From Fictibacillus halophilus (GTDB taxonomy: Bacteria > Bacillota > Bacilli > Bacillales > Fictibacillaceae): a stretch of DNA of 64,000 nucleotides. The notes beneath the pieces are model-generated. The model had not been told where the DNA came from and did no database searches. It saw only the letters and a program-made list of their open reading frames with translations. Shown here in pieces: positions 8,254 through 16,628 of the stretch (within the stretch, counting starts at the first letter, position 1; each line of letters starts with the position of its first letter). The stretch lies in the NCBI RefSeq assembly GCF_016401385.1, contig NZ_JAEACF010000002.1, positions 1-64,000 of the forward strand, given 5' to 3'. The position numbers and the translations under genes are program-made.

Positions 8254-9045
8254 TTAACCCCCTTGAACCACAAGCTGACGCTTCGCCAAAATCCAAAGAC
8301 CATACACGGGAATGATCAAGAGCAGCGACCATATCGCTTGATTGAGAAGGGCTTCATAGATTTGTGAGCCTTTGAACCCTTCCGTAAAAATCATACTCGG
8401 GATATAGCTGATGCCTTGGAAAGGCAAGTAGCTCATCACGTTCTGAGCCCACATCGGATAGAAACTGAGCGGTAAGATAAGTCCTGAAAATAAGTCGATC
8501 ACAACACGTTTTGCACGAATCAAGCCATCATTGTTAAATAAGAAGAAAGTGGCAATTCCAGCTAATAGATTGATCTGTGTGTTGATAATAAAACTAAACG
8601 TAATCGATAGGAAGAATAACAACCATGTACTAGCATTCGTTGAGAGTTCAATAGGAAACACGAGCGCTACGATAATCATGCCAGGAACAGAGAAGAATAA
8701 AAGTCTAAAGATCCCCTCACCCAATCCTTGCATCATCTTCATGTTTAAATACGGATAAGGACGAACCATCTCAACAGCCACTTTTCCTTCTTTGATCTCC
8801 ATCGCAATCTCTCGGTCGATGTTGTTAAAGTAAAAGGCTCGAGCCATCCACGCAACAGCAATATACGTTGTCATCTGTGTGATAGACAGACCTTGAATGT
8901 TTTCTTTCCCACCATAAATGGCACTCCACAAAAAGTAATACGCACCAATATTGATGCTGTAAATGAGTATTCCGCTGTAATAGTTCGTTCGGTATGCGAG
9001 CATCATTAGGAAACGGATGCGAATCATCTCGATATACTTACCCAT
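8254..9045 (-). CDS. ABC-2 type exporter permease, subunit 1
   Basis: A 263-residue permease with six predicted membrane helices, in the same family as the next gene. EGKVAVEMVRPYPYLNMKMMQGLGE corresponds to the cytosolic loop after the first helices. The ATG at 9045 overlaps the ATPase stop codon by 8 nt and has GAAGGTG about 9 nt upstream, indicating translational coupling; an ATG at 9066 would precede this site. The two non-identical permeases presumably form a heterodimer. Confidence 0.85.
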   Translation of the reverse strand: MGKYIEMIRIRFLMMLAYRTNYYSGILIYSINIGAYYFLWSAIYGGKENIQGLSITQMTTYIAVAWMARAFYFNNIDREIAMEIKEGKVAVEMVRPYPYLNMKMMQGLGEGIFRLLFFSVPGMIIVALVFPIELSTNASTWLLFFLSITFSFIINTQINLLAGIATFFLFNNDGLIRAKRVVIDLFSGLILPLSFYPMWAQNVMSYLPFQGISYIPSMIFTEGFKGSQIYEALLNQAIWSLLLIIPVYGLWILAKRQLVVQGG

Positions 9046-10054
9046 GACGAACAGCACCTTCAACATAAATATTTCGGATGATCTCTTCTGTTGAGATCTC
9101 GAGAATCTTCAAATCAGCAATCTTTTTAGCCGCAGTAACTTTTCCGATCACACCTGAGATGACAGTTTCTTCGGCTTCAACAGATGCCACCCAAACAAGA
9201 TCACTTTCGCCTTTTTCCCAAACCACGAGATGTTCTTGCGTAAGATGCTGCAACTCTTCCAACGTCGCTTCTTCACTAAACTGAAACTGAATCTGTTTTC
9301 CTTCTGCCCAATTTTCACGAAGCTCTTTTAGTGGTCCATCATAGATGATTTTTCCTTCATCGAGCATAACCACTCGTTCACAAAGCGCTTCTATATCAGA
9401 AAGGTCATGCGTTGTTAAAAGAATCGTCGTACCGTACTTCTCATTAATTCTCTTTAAAAACTCACGAATCTTTAGTTTTACTAATACATCAAGTCCGATT
9501 GTCGGCTCGTCTAGAAAGAGCAGCGGTGGATTATGAATAAGGGCTGCAGCTAATTCACAGCGCATACGTTGTCCGAGTGAAAGCTTTCGAACAGGCTTAT
9601 CAAGCAACGGCCCAATATCAAGCGTCTCGATTACGTCTTTCATATGTTCTTCGTACTGCTGATCCGGAACATTGTAGATTTTCTTCAATAATCTAAATGA
9701 CTCTTGAACCGCTATATCCCACCATAACTGCGACCTTTGTCCAAAGACGACACCGATCGTTTTTACGAACTTCTCCCGCTCTTTATGTGGATTCATGCCG
9801 TTGACGACAATCTTTCCGTCAGTAGGTGTGAGTATACCTGTCAGCATTTTGATGGAAGTCGATTTACCAGCACCGTTTTCACCAATATAACCTACCATCT
9901 CTCCTTTTTTTATCGTAAAAGAGATATCGTCTACTGCTGTCTTAATCGTATAGTTTCGTGTAAAAAGATCACGAAATGCCCCCTTCAGACCTGATCGGCT
10001 GGAGAAGGATTTAAACTCTTTTTTTAAACCTTGTACATCTATAACGTTCTGCAT
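9038..10054 (-). CDS. ABC-2 exporter ATPase
   Basis: A 338-residue ATP-binding subunit. Visible motifs are Walker A GENGAGKST, Q-loop VVFGQRSQLWW, ABC signature LSLGQRMRCELA, Walker B PLLFLDEPTIGLD and the H-loop TTHD. A C-terminal domain of about 90 residues follows, as in the drug-export DrrA-like ATPases. The ATG at 10054 follows GGAGGC; the frame extends further upstream only into repeat copy B. It is the first gene of the operon. Confidence 0.93.
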   Translation of the reverse strand: MQNVIDVQGLKKEFKSFSSRSGLKGAFRDLFTRNYTIKTAVDDISFTIKKGEMVGYIGENGAGKSTSIKMLTGILTPTDGKIVVNGMNPHKEREKFVKTIGVVFGQRSQLWWDIAVQESFRLLKKIYNVPDQQYEEHMKDVIETLDIGPLLDKPVRKLSLGQRMRCELAAALIHNPPLLFLDEPTIGLDVLVKLKIREFLKRINEKYGTTILLTTHDLSDIEALCERVVMLDEGKIIYDGPLKELRENWAEGKQIQFQFSEEATLEELQHLTQEHLVVWEKGESDLVWVASVEAEETVISGVIGKVTAAKKIADLKILEISTEEIIRNIYVEGAVRHG

Positions 10055-10137
10055 AAGAATGCCTCCGTAAAATATAGGTATTAGACTCTTTTTGTAAGAT
10101 GCTGCTTGACGTTTGAAGCATCTTTCTTCAATGACAA

Positions 10138-10267
10138 GTTGATTGGAGCGCAAGGTGCGAGACTCCTGCGGGACAGGCGGGCAGGTGAGACACTTAAGAG
10201 TGAAACGTTCAAATGTGGCTCACCGCCTGCCCCGCGGAAAGCAAGCATCCTGGAGCGGAAATCAACT
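10138..10267 (+). repeat. Dispersed structured repeat, copy B
   Basis: Begins GTTGATTGGAGCGCAAGGTG and ends GGAGCGGAAATCAAC, followed by TACTTTCAAGAGCAAC, a flank shared with other copies. The central hairpin uses the GAGACACTT / ATGTGGCTC variant also seen in copy H. Confidence 0.9.
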
Positions 10268-10474
10268 ACTTTCAAGAGCAACAATTTTGCCAATTTCATG
10301 CAAGAGAAACTCAAGGCACTCGAATAGTTTACTCCAATCCCATTCATAAACTCAAATAGTTGAGACTGCTTTCGACTGTTTTGTCATAGATTCCCACCCC
10401 TGTCCCTCACGCGTATTCATGCTACAATATGAATTGAACTTAACTGACGTATCGTTTACAGGAGGTATTTATAG

Positions 10475-11761
10475 ATGAAACACACGAAATCTGAAGCTCT
10501 ATATGATGAAGCGCTTCTACATATTGTTGGCGGTGTAAACAGTCCGTCACGTTCTTTTAAAGCGGTTGGCGGTGGTGCACCTGTTTTTATGGAACGCGCA
10601 CAAGGTGCATACTTTTGGGATGAAGACGGCAATCGTTACATCGATTATCTAGCTGCTTATGGTCCTATTATTACCGGACATGCTCATCCTCATATCACAA
10701 AGGCGATTGTGAAAGCCGCAGAAAACGGTGTTCTCTATGGAACCCCTACTTCTCTTGAAGTTAAATTCGCGAAGATGTTAAAAGAAGCGATGCCTGCTAT
10801 GGATAAAGTTCGTTTCGTAAACTCTGGAACAGAGGCGGTCATGACAACAATCCGCGTTGCCCGTGCTTACACTGGCCGCGATAAAATCATCAAGTTCGCT
10901 GGCTGCTATCACGGTCATTCCGATTTAGTTTTAGTCGCAGCTGGCTCTGGTCCTTCGACACTAGGTACCCCTGACTCAGCTGGTGTACCGAAATCTATCG
11001 CACAAGAAGTGATCACTGTTCCATTTAATGATGTTGACGCCTATCGTGCGGCGATGGATAAATGGGGTGATCAGATCGCTGCTGTTTTAGTAGAGCCGAT
11101 CGTTGGAAACTTTGGAATCGTTAAGCCGAAAGAAGGCTTTTTACAAGCTGTTAACGACATTACCCATGAGCATGGCGCTCTTGTGATCTATGATGAAGTC
11201 ATTACCGCTTTCCGTTTCATGTATGGAGGGGCACAAGATCTTCTAGGTGTAAAACCTGACATGACAGCCCTCGGAAAGATTATTGGCGGAGGTCTGCCGA
11301 TTGGCGCATACGGCGGTAAGCAAGAGATCATGGAAAAAGTAGCACCGCTCGGGCCAGCGTACCAAGCAGGGACGATGGCAGGAAACCCAGCATCGATCTC
11401 AGCAGGTATCGCATGTTTAGAAGTTTTAAAGCAAGAAGGCGTTTACGAGGAAATGGACCGCTTAGGTGCGATTCTTGAAAAAGGTTTGCTTGAACAAGCT
11501 GAAAAACATGCTGTTTCCGTAACGATTAACCGCTTGAAAGGTGCTTTGACGCTTTATTTTTCAGATGAAAAGATTGAGAACTATGTACAAGCAGAAGCGA
11601 CAGATGGTGAGATCTTCGGAAGATACTTCAAACATATGCTTCATGAAGGAATTAATCTCGCTCCATCTAAATATGAAGCGATGTTCTTAACTACCGCACA
11701 TACGGAAGAAGACGTTCAAGCTACGATCGAAGCGGCCGGAAGAGCATTCAGCTCTCTGTAG
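10475..11761 (+). CDS. gsaB: Glutamate-1-semialdehyde 2,1-aminomutase
   Basis: A 428-residue PLP enzyme that isomerizes glutamate-1-semialdehyde to 5-aminolevulinate for tetrapyrrole synthesis. [10 protein letters not shown] near the N-terminus, NSGTEAVM at 116-123, YDEVITAFR at 239-247 and the Schiff-base lysine K268 in [10 protein letters not shown] are all present. AGTMAGNP follows near residue 360. Bacillus has a second copy (hemL) in the hem operon; this one sits beside ygaE as gsaB does in B. subtilis. The ATG at 10475 follows GGAGGT. Confidence 0.95.
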   Translation: MKHTKSEALYDEALLHIVGGVNSPSRSFKAVGGGAPVFMERAQGAYFWDEDGNRYIDYLAAYGPIITGHAHPHITKAIVKAAENGVLYGTPTSLEVKFAKMLKEAMPAMDKVRFVNSGTEAVMTTIRVARAYTGRDKIIKFAGCYHGHSDLVLVAAGSGPSTLGTPDSAGVPKSIAQEVITVPFNDVDAYRAAMDKWGDQIAAVLVEPIVGNFGIVKPKEGFLQAVNDITHEHGALVIYDEVITAFRFMYGGAQDLLGVKPDMTALGKIIGGGLPIGAYGGKQEIMEKVAPLGPAYQAGTMAGNPASISAGIACLEVLKQEGVYEEMDRLGAILEKGLLEQAEKHAVSVTINRLKGALTLYFSDEKIENYVQAEATDGEIFGRYFKHMLHEGINLAPSKYEAMFLTTAHTEEDVQATIEAAGRAFSSL

Positions 11762-11778
11762 GTTTTATAGGTAAGTGG

Positions 11779-11810
11779 AAAGAATCCGTCAACGCACGGA
11801 TTCTTTTTTT
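11779..11810 (+). terminator. Terminator of gsaB
   Basis: AAAGAATCCGT / ACGGATTCTTT followed by a T run. Confidence 0.9.
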
Positions 11811-11975
11811 AGTTTAAGGGAAAACCTGTAATAGAGGATATTTGTTTTTCATAAGGTATATAGGTCTGGTACTATTCACAATTTGTTAACAGATATTTAC
11901 TTGATTAAAAGGACGAAACAGTTTATAGTGTTTGAGATTATTAACATTCTTTATGAGAAAGGAATTATCGCAGTT

Positions 11976-13046
11976 ATGAAACTAGGAGCCCGAATGATTA
12001 AAACGGGTTTAGCCATTTCTTTATCGATCTACTTAGCGATGTTGTTTCAATTGGATCAGCCAGCCTTTGCCGCGATTGCCGCGACATTTGCGATTCAACC
12101 ATCCATCTATAGATCGTATCAAACCATTTTAGAACAAGTTCAAGGTAACGTGGTTGGTGCCATTTTTGCTATTATTTTTGTAATCTTATTAGGCAATAAC
12201 CCATTTGTTATCGGATTCGTTGTCGTACTTGTCATTGCAGCAAACTTAAAAATAAAGATTGAGAAAACGATCCCGCTATCCATCGTTACTGTGATCGTGA
12301 TCATGGAAAGCCATACGGAGAACTTTATCGGTTTTGCGATCGACCGTTTCTTATTAATCATGCTCGGTGTATTATCAGCGTTTTTAGTTAACCTGGTATT
12401 CGTGCCGCCTAGATACGAAACGAAACTGTATTATAAAATTTCCGATCACACGGACGAAATCATAAAATGGATCCGCATGATTACCCGTCATGCTACAGAA
12501 CATAGCGCCATGAAAGAAGATCTGACCCATCTAAAGGAAAATCGCTTTAAGATGGATCAATATTACTTATTGTATAAAGAAGAACGAACCTATTTCAGAA
12601 GCAATAAGTACACCAAAACACGTAAACTGGTTCTTTACCGCCAGATGATACAAACGACAAACAAAGCACTAGAACTGTTGAAGAGTCTTCACCGACATGA
12701 AAACGAACTGAACAACATGCCGGAACCTCTTCAAGAACTGATCCAATTAAAGCTCGATGGCTTGACCAACTTCCATGAACAGATGCTGTTAAAATATACA
12801 GACAAAATCCGTGCGCAGCACACGCTGGATATGGATGAGGCCATCAACAAAAAAGCACTCATGACGTGTATCATGAGCTATTACAAAAACCCAGAGAACG
12901 AAGAGTGGATCGAGCTGTTCCCCGTTTTCGCTCTGATCATAGATTACGCGGACCAATTGGAACACTTGAACACCCTGGTAGAAAGCTTTAAGAACTTCCA
13001 CCAGGAAGATAGCGAGGTTCAGTTGGATCAGCGGTTAGAAGACTAA
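11976..13046 (+). CDS. ygaE: FUSC/aromatic acid exporter family membrane protein YgaE
   Basis: A 356-residue protein with about five closely spaced N-terminal membrane helices (residues 10-140) and a long charged helical C-terminal domain. The segment PAFAAIAATFAIQPSIYRSY is typical of the ArAE/FUSC family. Position next to gsaB matches B. subtilis ygaE. The ATG at 11976 was preferred because homology starts there; GAAAGGAA upstream is spaced rather far. Transport of aromatic acids is only inferred from the family. Confidence 0.85.
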   Translation: MKLGARMIKTGLAISLSIYLAMLFQLDQPAFAAIAATFAIQPSIYRSYQTILEQVQGNVVGAIFAIIFVILLGNNPFVIGFVVVLVIAANLKIKIEKTIPLSIVTVIVIMESHTENFIGFAIDRFLLIMLGVLSAFLVNLVFVPPRYETKLYYKISDHTDEIIKWIRMITRHATEHSAMKEDLTHLKENRFKMDQYYLLYKEERTYFRSNKYTKTRKLVLYRQMIQTTNKALELLKSLHRHENELNNMPEPLQELIQLKLDGLTNFHEQMLLKYTDKIRAQHTLDMDEAINKKALMTCIMSYYKNPENEEWIELFPVFALIIDYADQLEHLNTLVESFKNFHQEDSEVQLDQRLED

Positions 13047-13062
13047 TATTATGTATTGGAAG

Positions 13063-13091
13063 CCAGCCCTTTTTGAGGGTTGGTTTTTTTG
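13063..13091 (+). terminator. Terminator of ygaE
   Basis: CCAGCCCT / AGGGTTGG followed by seven T residues. Confidence 0.85.
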
Positions 13092-13179
13092 TGCGTGTGG
13101 GTATCATTTTGTTGTTTAAACCAGTCTGTGGCTGGACATTACTTGTACGTCTATGTCGAAATATGTCTAGGATTGTAGA

Positions 13180-13284
13180 CTCGTGGATAAACCTCGAAAA
13201 CTTTAGGATTCAAGGATAAAACTCGTGGATTAAACACTGTTTCTTGTGGATTCATAGGCGAAATTTGTGGATTGAACTGGTTTT
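13180..13284 (+). repeat. Tandem array 1, 21-bp period, five degenerate units
   Basis: Five consecutive 21-bp units start at 13180, 13201, 13222, 13243 and 13264. The first ten bases are conserved: CTCGTGGATA, CTTTAGGATT, CTCGTGGATT, CTTGTGGATT, TTTGTGGATT. The last eleven vary but tend to end in A or T runs. It fills most of the spacer between ygaE and the NERD gene. The same core occurs in reverse orientation in array 2 at 42.4 kb. Confidence 0.85.
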
Positions 13285-13381
13285 CAATGCGATATTAGGT
13301 ATCTTGCTCTTTGAACCGAACGTAATCATGCGGCAAAATGGAGTTCCAATATCCTTACAAAAATAGTAGGAGGCGCTTCAT

Positions 13382-14356
13382 TTGAAAAAAGAAAGAAAAG
13401 CACCCATCTTTATTACTAAATTATCTAAATTGGTTAAGAGAATTCCACCTAATCATTTTAAGAAACAAGAATTTCAGGATTTGTTGCGGAACCATTCATC
13501 CGGCTTTAAAGGCGAGCAGTCACTGGAATACTTTTATCGTTATCTGCCTAAGGATATTCTTTACTTACATGGTCTTCGAATATTAGATGATGAATATTTT
13601 TTTCAAATGGACACTCTTCTCATTACTCCAAGTTTCATTACAATCCTCGAAATCAAATATATGGCTGGCCATCTTTATTTTGAAGACCAATTCTTTCAAT
13701 TCATTCGAACTCATGCAGGAAAAGAAGAGGCATTCCCAAATCCGATTGACCAAGTTTCTCGCCAAAAAATTCATCTTACTAGGGTATTAGAACAACACAA
13801 AATGAATTTCTTACCTATTGAGACACTTGTGGTCATGACACATCCTGCAGCAATTATTGAAGCGGCACCAGGTTATAAAAAAGCTAATGAGATAGTCATT
13901 AAGAGTTCAAGTTTACAACACAAGTACGAAAGTCTAATACAGAAATATACAGAAATTAAACTTACTCAAAAACAAGTAAAAAAACTAGCAAGACTTCTCC
14001 TGAAATTAAGCTCATTGTACGATCCAGATATTTGTGAGCTTTTCCAAGTAAATAAGAATGAACTCTCCAAAGGGGTTTTTTGTCCAACTTGTCCTCACTC
14101 TATCATGAATTACACTTGGGGGAAATGGCACTGTGCTACTTGTAATACTTCTTCAAAAACTGCCCACATTGAAGCTCTTCAAGATTACGCACTATTAATA
14201 TCAAATCACATATCAAATTATGAGTTTGCATGGTATTTAAATTTACAATCGAGCAGCCAAGCCTACCACCTTCTTCGTTCGTTAAATCTACCCTCAACTG
14301 GTACAAATCGATCAAGACTCTATAACCTAGAACCTCTCCTAGAAAAAACCACATAA
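13382..14356 (+). CDS. NERD-domain (nuclease-related) protein with zinc ribbon
   Basis: A 324-residue protein. Residues 35-150 match the NERD pattern: GFKGEQSLEYF, then FFQMDTLLITPSFITILEIKY, equivalent to the D...E-x-K core of restriction-like nucleases. The C-terminal third has a CPTC...CATC zinc ribbon and a helical segment. The TTG at 13382 follows AGGAGG with 7-nt spacing. NERD proteins are thought to process DNA, but no activity is established for this group. It is not in the B. subtilis gene order here. Confidence 0.82.
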   Translation: MKKERKAPIFITKLSKLVKRIPPNHFKKQEFQDLLRNHSSGFKGEQSLEYFYRYLPKDILYLHGLRILDDEYFFQMDTLLITPSFITILEIKYMAGHLYFEDQFFQFIRTHAGKEEAFPNPIDQVSRQKIHLTRVLEQHKMNFLPIETLVVMTHPAAIIEAAPGYKKANEIVIKSSSLQHKYESLIQKYTEIKLTQKQVKKLARLLLKLSSLYDPDICELFQVNKNELSKGVFCPTCPHSIMNYTWGKWHCATCNTSSKTAHIEALQDYALLISNHISNYEFAWYLNLQSSSQAYHLLRSLNLPSTGTNRSRLYNLEPLLEKTT

Positions 14357-14388
14357 AAAAAGAAGCTTAGCCAAAGCTAAGCCTCCTT
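14355..14388. terminator. Bidirectional terminator
   Basis: GCTTAG / CTAAGC with a short loop, flanked by an A run and a CCTCCTT tract, between the convergent NERD gene and the peptide-transporter operon. Confidence 0.7.
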
Positions 14389-14403
14389 ACATACAATTAA
14401 TCT

Positions 14404-15324
14404 CTAACTCTTCATCCGCGGATCTAATGCATCACGCAAGCCGTCGCCCATCAGGTTGAATCCGAGTACCGTCAGCATGATCGCCAAACCTGGGAACAAA
14501 ACGGTCCAAGGCGCTTGAATGATAAAGTCTTTTGAATCCGCAAGCATCTTACCCCACTCAGGAGTTGGCGGTTGAGCCCCCATACCTAAGAATCCAAGTG
14601 CAGCTGCTTCGATGATCGCTGTTGCAATGGCAAGCGTTCCTTGAACGATGATTGGAGCAAGACTGTTCGGTAGGATGTGATGGATCAGAATCCTGAAGTC
14701 GCTCATTCCGATCGCTCGAGCTGCTGTAATGTATTCTTCTTCTTTTACACTAAGCACTCTTGATCGCAGCAAGCGTCCGAACGTTGGGATATTGATAATC
14801 GCAATTGCGATCAACGCATTTTTTAATGATGGCCCAAGTACAGATACTACCGCAATGGCAAGCAAGATACTTGGAAACGCCAACAAAATATCAAAAATGC
14901 GTGATATGATGCCGTCTATCCATCTTCCATAATACCCTGCGATAATACCAAGCAAAGAACCTACGATTACCGATCCAGCTACTGAGAAAAAACCTACCCA
15001 TAGCGACACGCGAGCTCCATGGATGATACGGCTTAATATATCACGACCGAATTCATCCGTTCCAAACCAATGTTCAGCAGATGGTGCGATATGTTTATCT
15101 CTCAGCTCACCTTCACTGATACCATAAGGTGCGATCAGGTCCGCGAATATGGCAATCACAATAAATACTGAGACGATTGATAAACCGACAAGAGCGATCT
15201 TATTCTTTTTGAAGCTTCTCCAAGCATCTTTCCAAGGAGAGATTACTTTGTCTTCCACCGGTTCCACAGGCATATGCTGTGGCTGCGGAACTACGGGAGG
15301 TGTTGATCTTGTGAGTTCTGACAT
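14404..15324 (-). CDS. Dpp/Opp-type peptide ABC transporter permease C
   Basis: A 306-residue inner-membrane permease. An N-terminal cytosolic tail precedes the first helix (about residues 40-62), followed by five more. The BPD signature is AARAIGMSDFRILIHHILPN. HWFGTDEFGRDILSRIIHGAR after the first helix is typical of DppC/OppC. It is the last gene of the operon, 11 nt after permease B. Confidence 0.92.
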   Translation of the reverse strand: MSELTRSTPPVVPQPQHMPVEPVEDKVISPWKDAWRSFKKNKIALVGLSIVSVFIVIAIFADLIAPYGISEGELRDKHIAPSAEHWFGTDEFGRDILSRIIHGARVSLWVGFFSVAGSVIVGSLLGIIAGYYGRWIDGIISRIFDILLAFPSILLAIAVVSVLGPSLKNALIAIAIINIPTFGRLLRSRVLSVKEEEYITAARAIGMSDFRILIHHILPNSLAPIIVQGTLAIATAIIEAAALGFLGMGAQPPTPEWGKMLADSKDFIIQAPWTVLFPGLAIMLTVLGFNLMGDGLRDALDPRMKS

Positions 15325-15335
15325 TCTAATCCCTC

Positions 15336-16340
15336 CTACTTGAATTTAATTCTCGGGTCAATTGCTGCGTACAGCAAATCAACGAGTAGATTGATTAATA
15401 CGAAAATCGTTGCGACGACTAAGATGCCAGATTGGATAACCGGATAATCACGATACGAGATCGCATCATAAATATATGTACCAATGCCTGGCCATCCGAA
15501 AATCGTTTCAGTCAGAATCGCACCACCCAAAAGCAGTCCCGTCTGAAGACCGATAACGGTTACTACTGGAATTAACGCATTTTTTAATGAATGCTTGTAT
15601 ACGACCCAGAACATTTTCATCCCTTTTGCACGAGCCGTTCGGATGTAGTCTGAACGCATTACTTCAAGCATGCTTGATCGCGTCATACGAGCGATGATCG
15701 CCATCGGAATCGTAGCTAGTGCAACTCCTGGCAAGATGAGATGTTTCACTACCTCAGCAAACTGATCCATTCTTCCTTGAATCAATGTGTCGATCAAATA
15801 CAGATGTGTGATCGGATCAACCGGAACACGAATGTTGTCGCGACCCGTAGTCGGCAATAGATCAAAGTGAATGGAGAATACATATTGCTCCATCAATCCG
15901 AGCCAGAAGATCGGCATAGAAACACCAACTAACGCAAGAACCATAGCCGTATAATCGAACCAAGAGTTTTGGAACCATGCGGAAATGATACCTGCATTAA
16001 CTCCGATTACAATCGCAATTACCATTGCTACAAAAGCTAATTCCATCGTTGCGGCTAAATATGGCCAAACTTCTTGTGCAATCGGCACGTTTGTTTTTAA
16101 TGAAACACCAAGGTCTCCTGTAAAAAGGCCTGTTAAGTAATCAATAAATTGCGTATACCACGGTTGGTCTAACCCAAGTCGCTTCGTTAAAGATGCAACA
16201 GCTTCCTTTGTGGCCTGTTGCCCTAAAATTAATTGTGCTGGATTACCCGGGATAGCGCGAATCATCATGAACACGATAAATGTCATCCCTAAGAGTACGG
16301 GAACTAGCGTTGCTAACCGTCTGATCGTATAGGCAAACAT
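15336..16340 (-). CDS. Dpp/Opp-type peptide ABC transporter permease B
   Basis: A 334-residue permease with six predicted helices. The BPD signature is RTARAKGMKMFWVVYKHSLKN. RLGLDQPWYTQFIDYLTGLFTGDLG in the first periplasmic loop is typical of DppB/OppB. It pairs with permease C to form the channel for peptides or related solutes. Repeat copy C separates it from the binding-protein gene. Confidence 0.92.
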   Translation of the reverse strand: MFAYTIRRLATLVPVLLGMTFIVFMMIRAIPGNPAQLILGQQATKEAVASLTKRLGLDQPWYTQFIDYLTGLFTGDLGVSLKTNVPIAQEVWPYLAATMELAFVAMVIAIVIGVNAGIISAWFQNSWFDYTAMVLALVGVSMPIFWLGLMEQYVFSIHFDLLPTTGRDNIRVPVDPITHLYLIDTLIQGRMDQFAEVVKHLILPGVALATIPMAIIARMTRSSMLEVMRSDYIRTARAKGMKMFWVVYKHSLKNALIPVVTVIGLQTGLLLGGAILTETIFGWPGIGTYIYDAISYRDYPVIQSGILVVATIFVLINLLVDLLYAAIDPRIKFK

Positions 16341-16406
16341 AGGGTCACCTCTTTCTTAAGAAGAATTACAAGTATGTTAGGTTACGAGCTGTTATTCTTG
16401 AAAGGC

Positions 16407-16536
16407 GTTGCTTTCCACTCCAGGATGCTCGCTTTCCGGGGGGGCGTGCGGTGAGCCTCTTAGCGCTAGGCGCTGGTAAGAGTCTCACCTGTCCCGCTGA
16501 TCCCCCAGGAGTCTCGCACCTTACTTTTCAATCAAC
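16407..16536 (-). repeat. Dispersed structured repeat, copy C
   Basis: Reverse-orientation copy: on the + strand it runs from GTTGCTTTCCACTCC to TTCAATCAAC. It has the GGTGAGACTCTT / AAGAGGCTCACC central stem. It lies inside the peptide-transporter operon, between the binding-protein terminator and permease B. Confidence 0.9.
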
Positions 16537-16583
16537 GTATTAAAGGGGTTATGAAAGACTACCTTCTAGAGAATCATTTTCCA

Positions 16584-16618
16584 AAAAAAGAGGAGCAGGC
16601 TATTTTAGGCCATACTCC
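16584..16618 (-). terminator. Intra-operon terminator after the binding-protein gene
   Basis: On the minus strand GGAG-x-x-GGCCTAAAATAGCC-x-x-CTCC is followed by TCTTTTTTT. It lies just after the binding-protein stop codon and could keep downstream permease transcription below that of the binding protein. Confidence 0.75.
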
Positions 16619-16628
16619 CCGCCATACA

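Noticed and set aside
10081..10349. Open frames on both strands within repeat copy B, and similar ones in copies D, F and H
   Set aside because: They follow from the GC-rich palindromic repeat, have no ribosome binding sites and recur only because the repeat recurs.
13180..13284. Regular repeat-variable-repeat arrays as CRISPR
   Set aside because: The conserved part is only about 10 bp, the variable part about 10 bp, and no cas gene is in the window.
13180..13284. The 21-bp arrays as coding heptad repeats
   Set aside because: Frames through array 1 contain stop codons, and arrays 4 and 5 have periods of 19-21 bp that break the frame.
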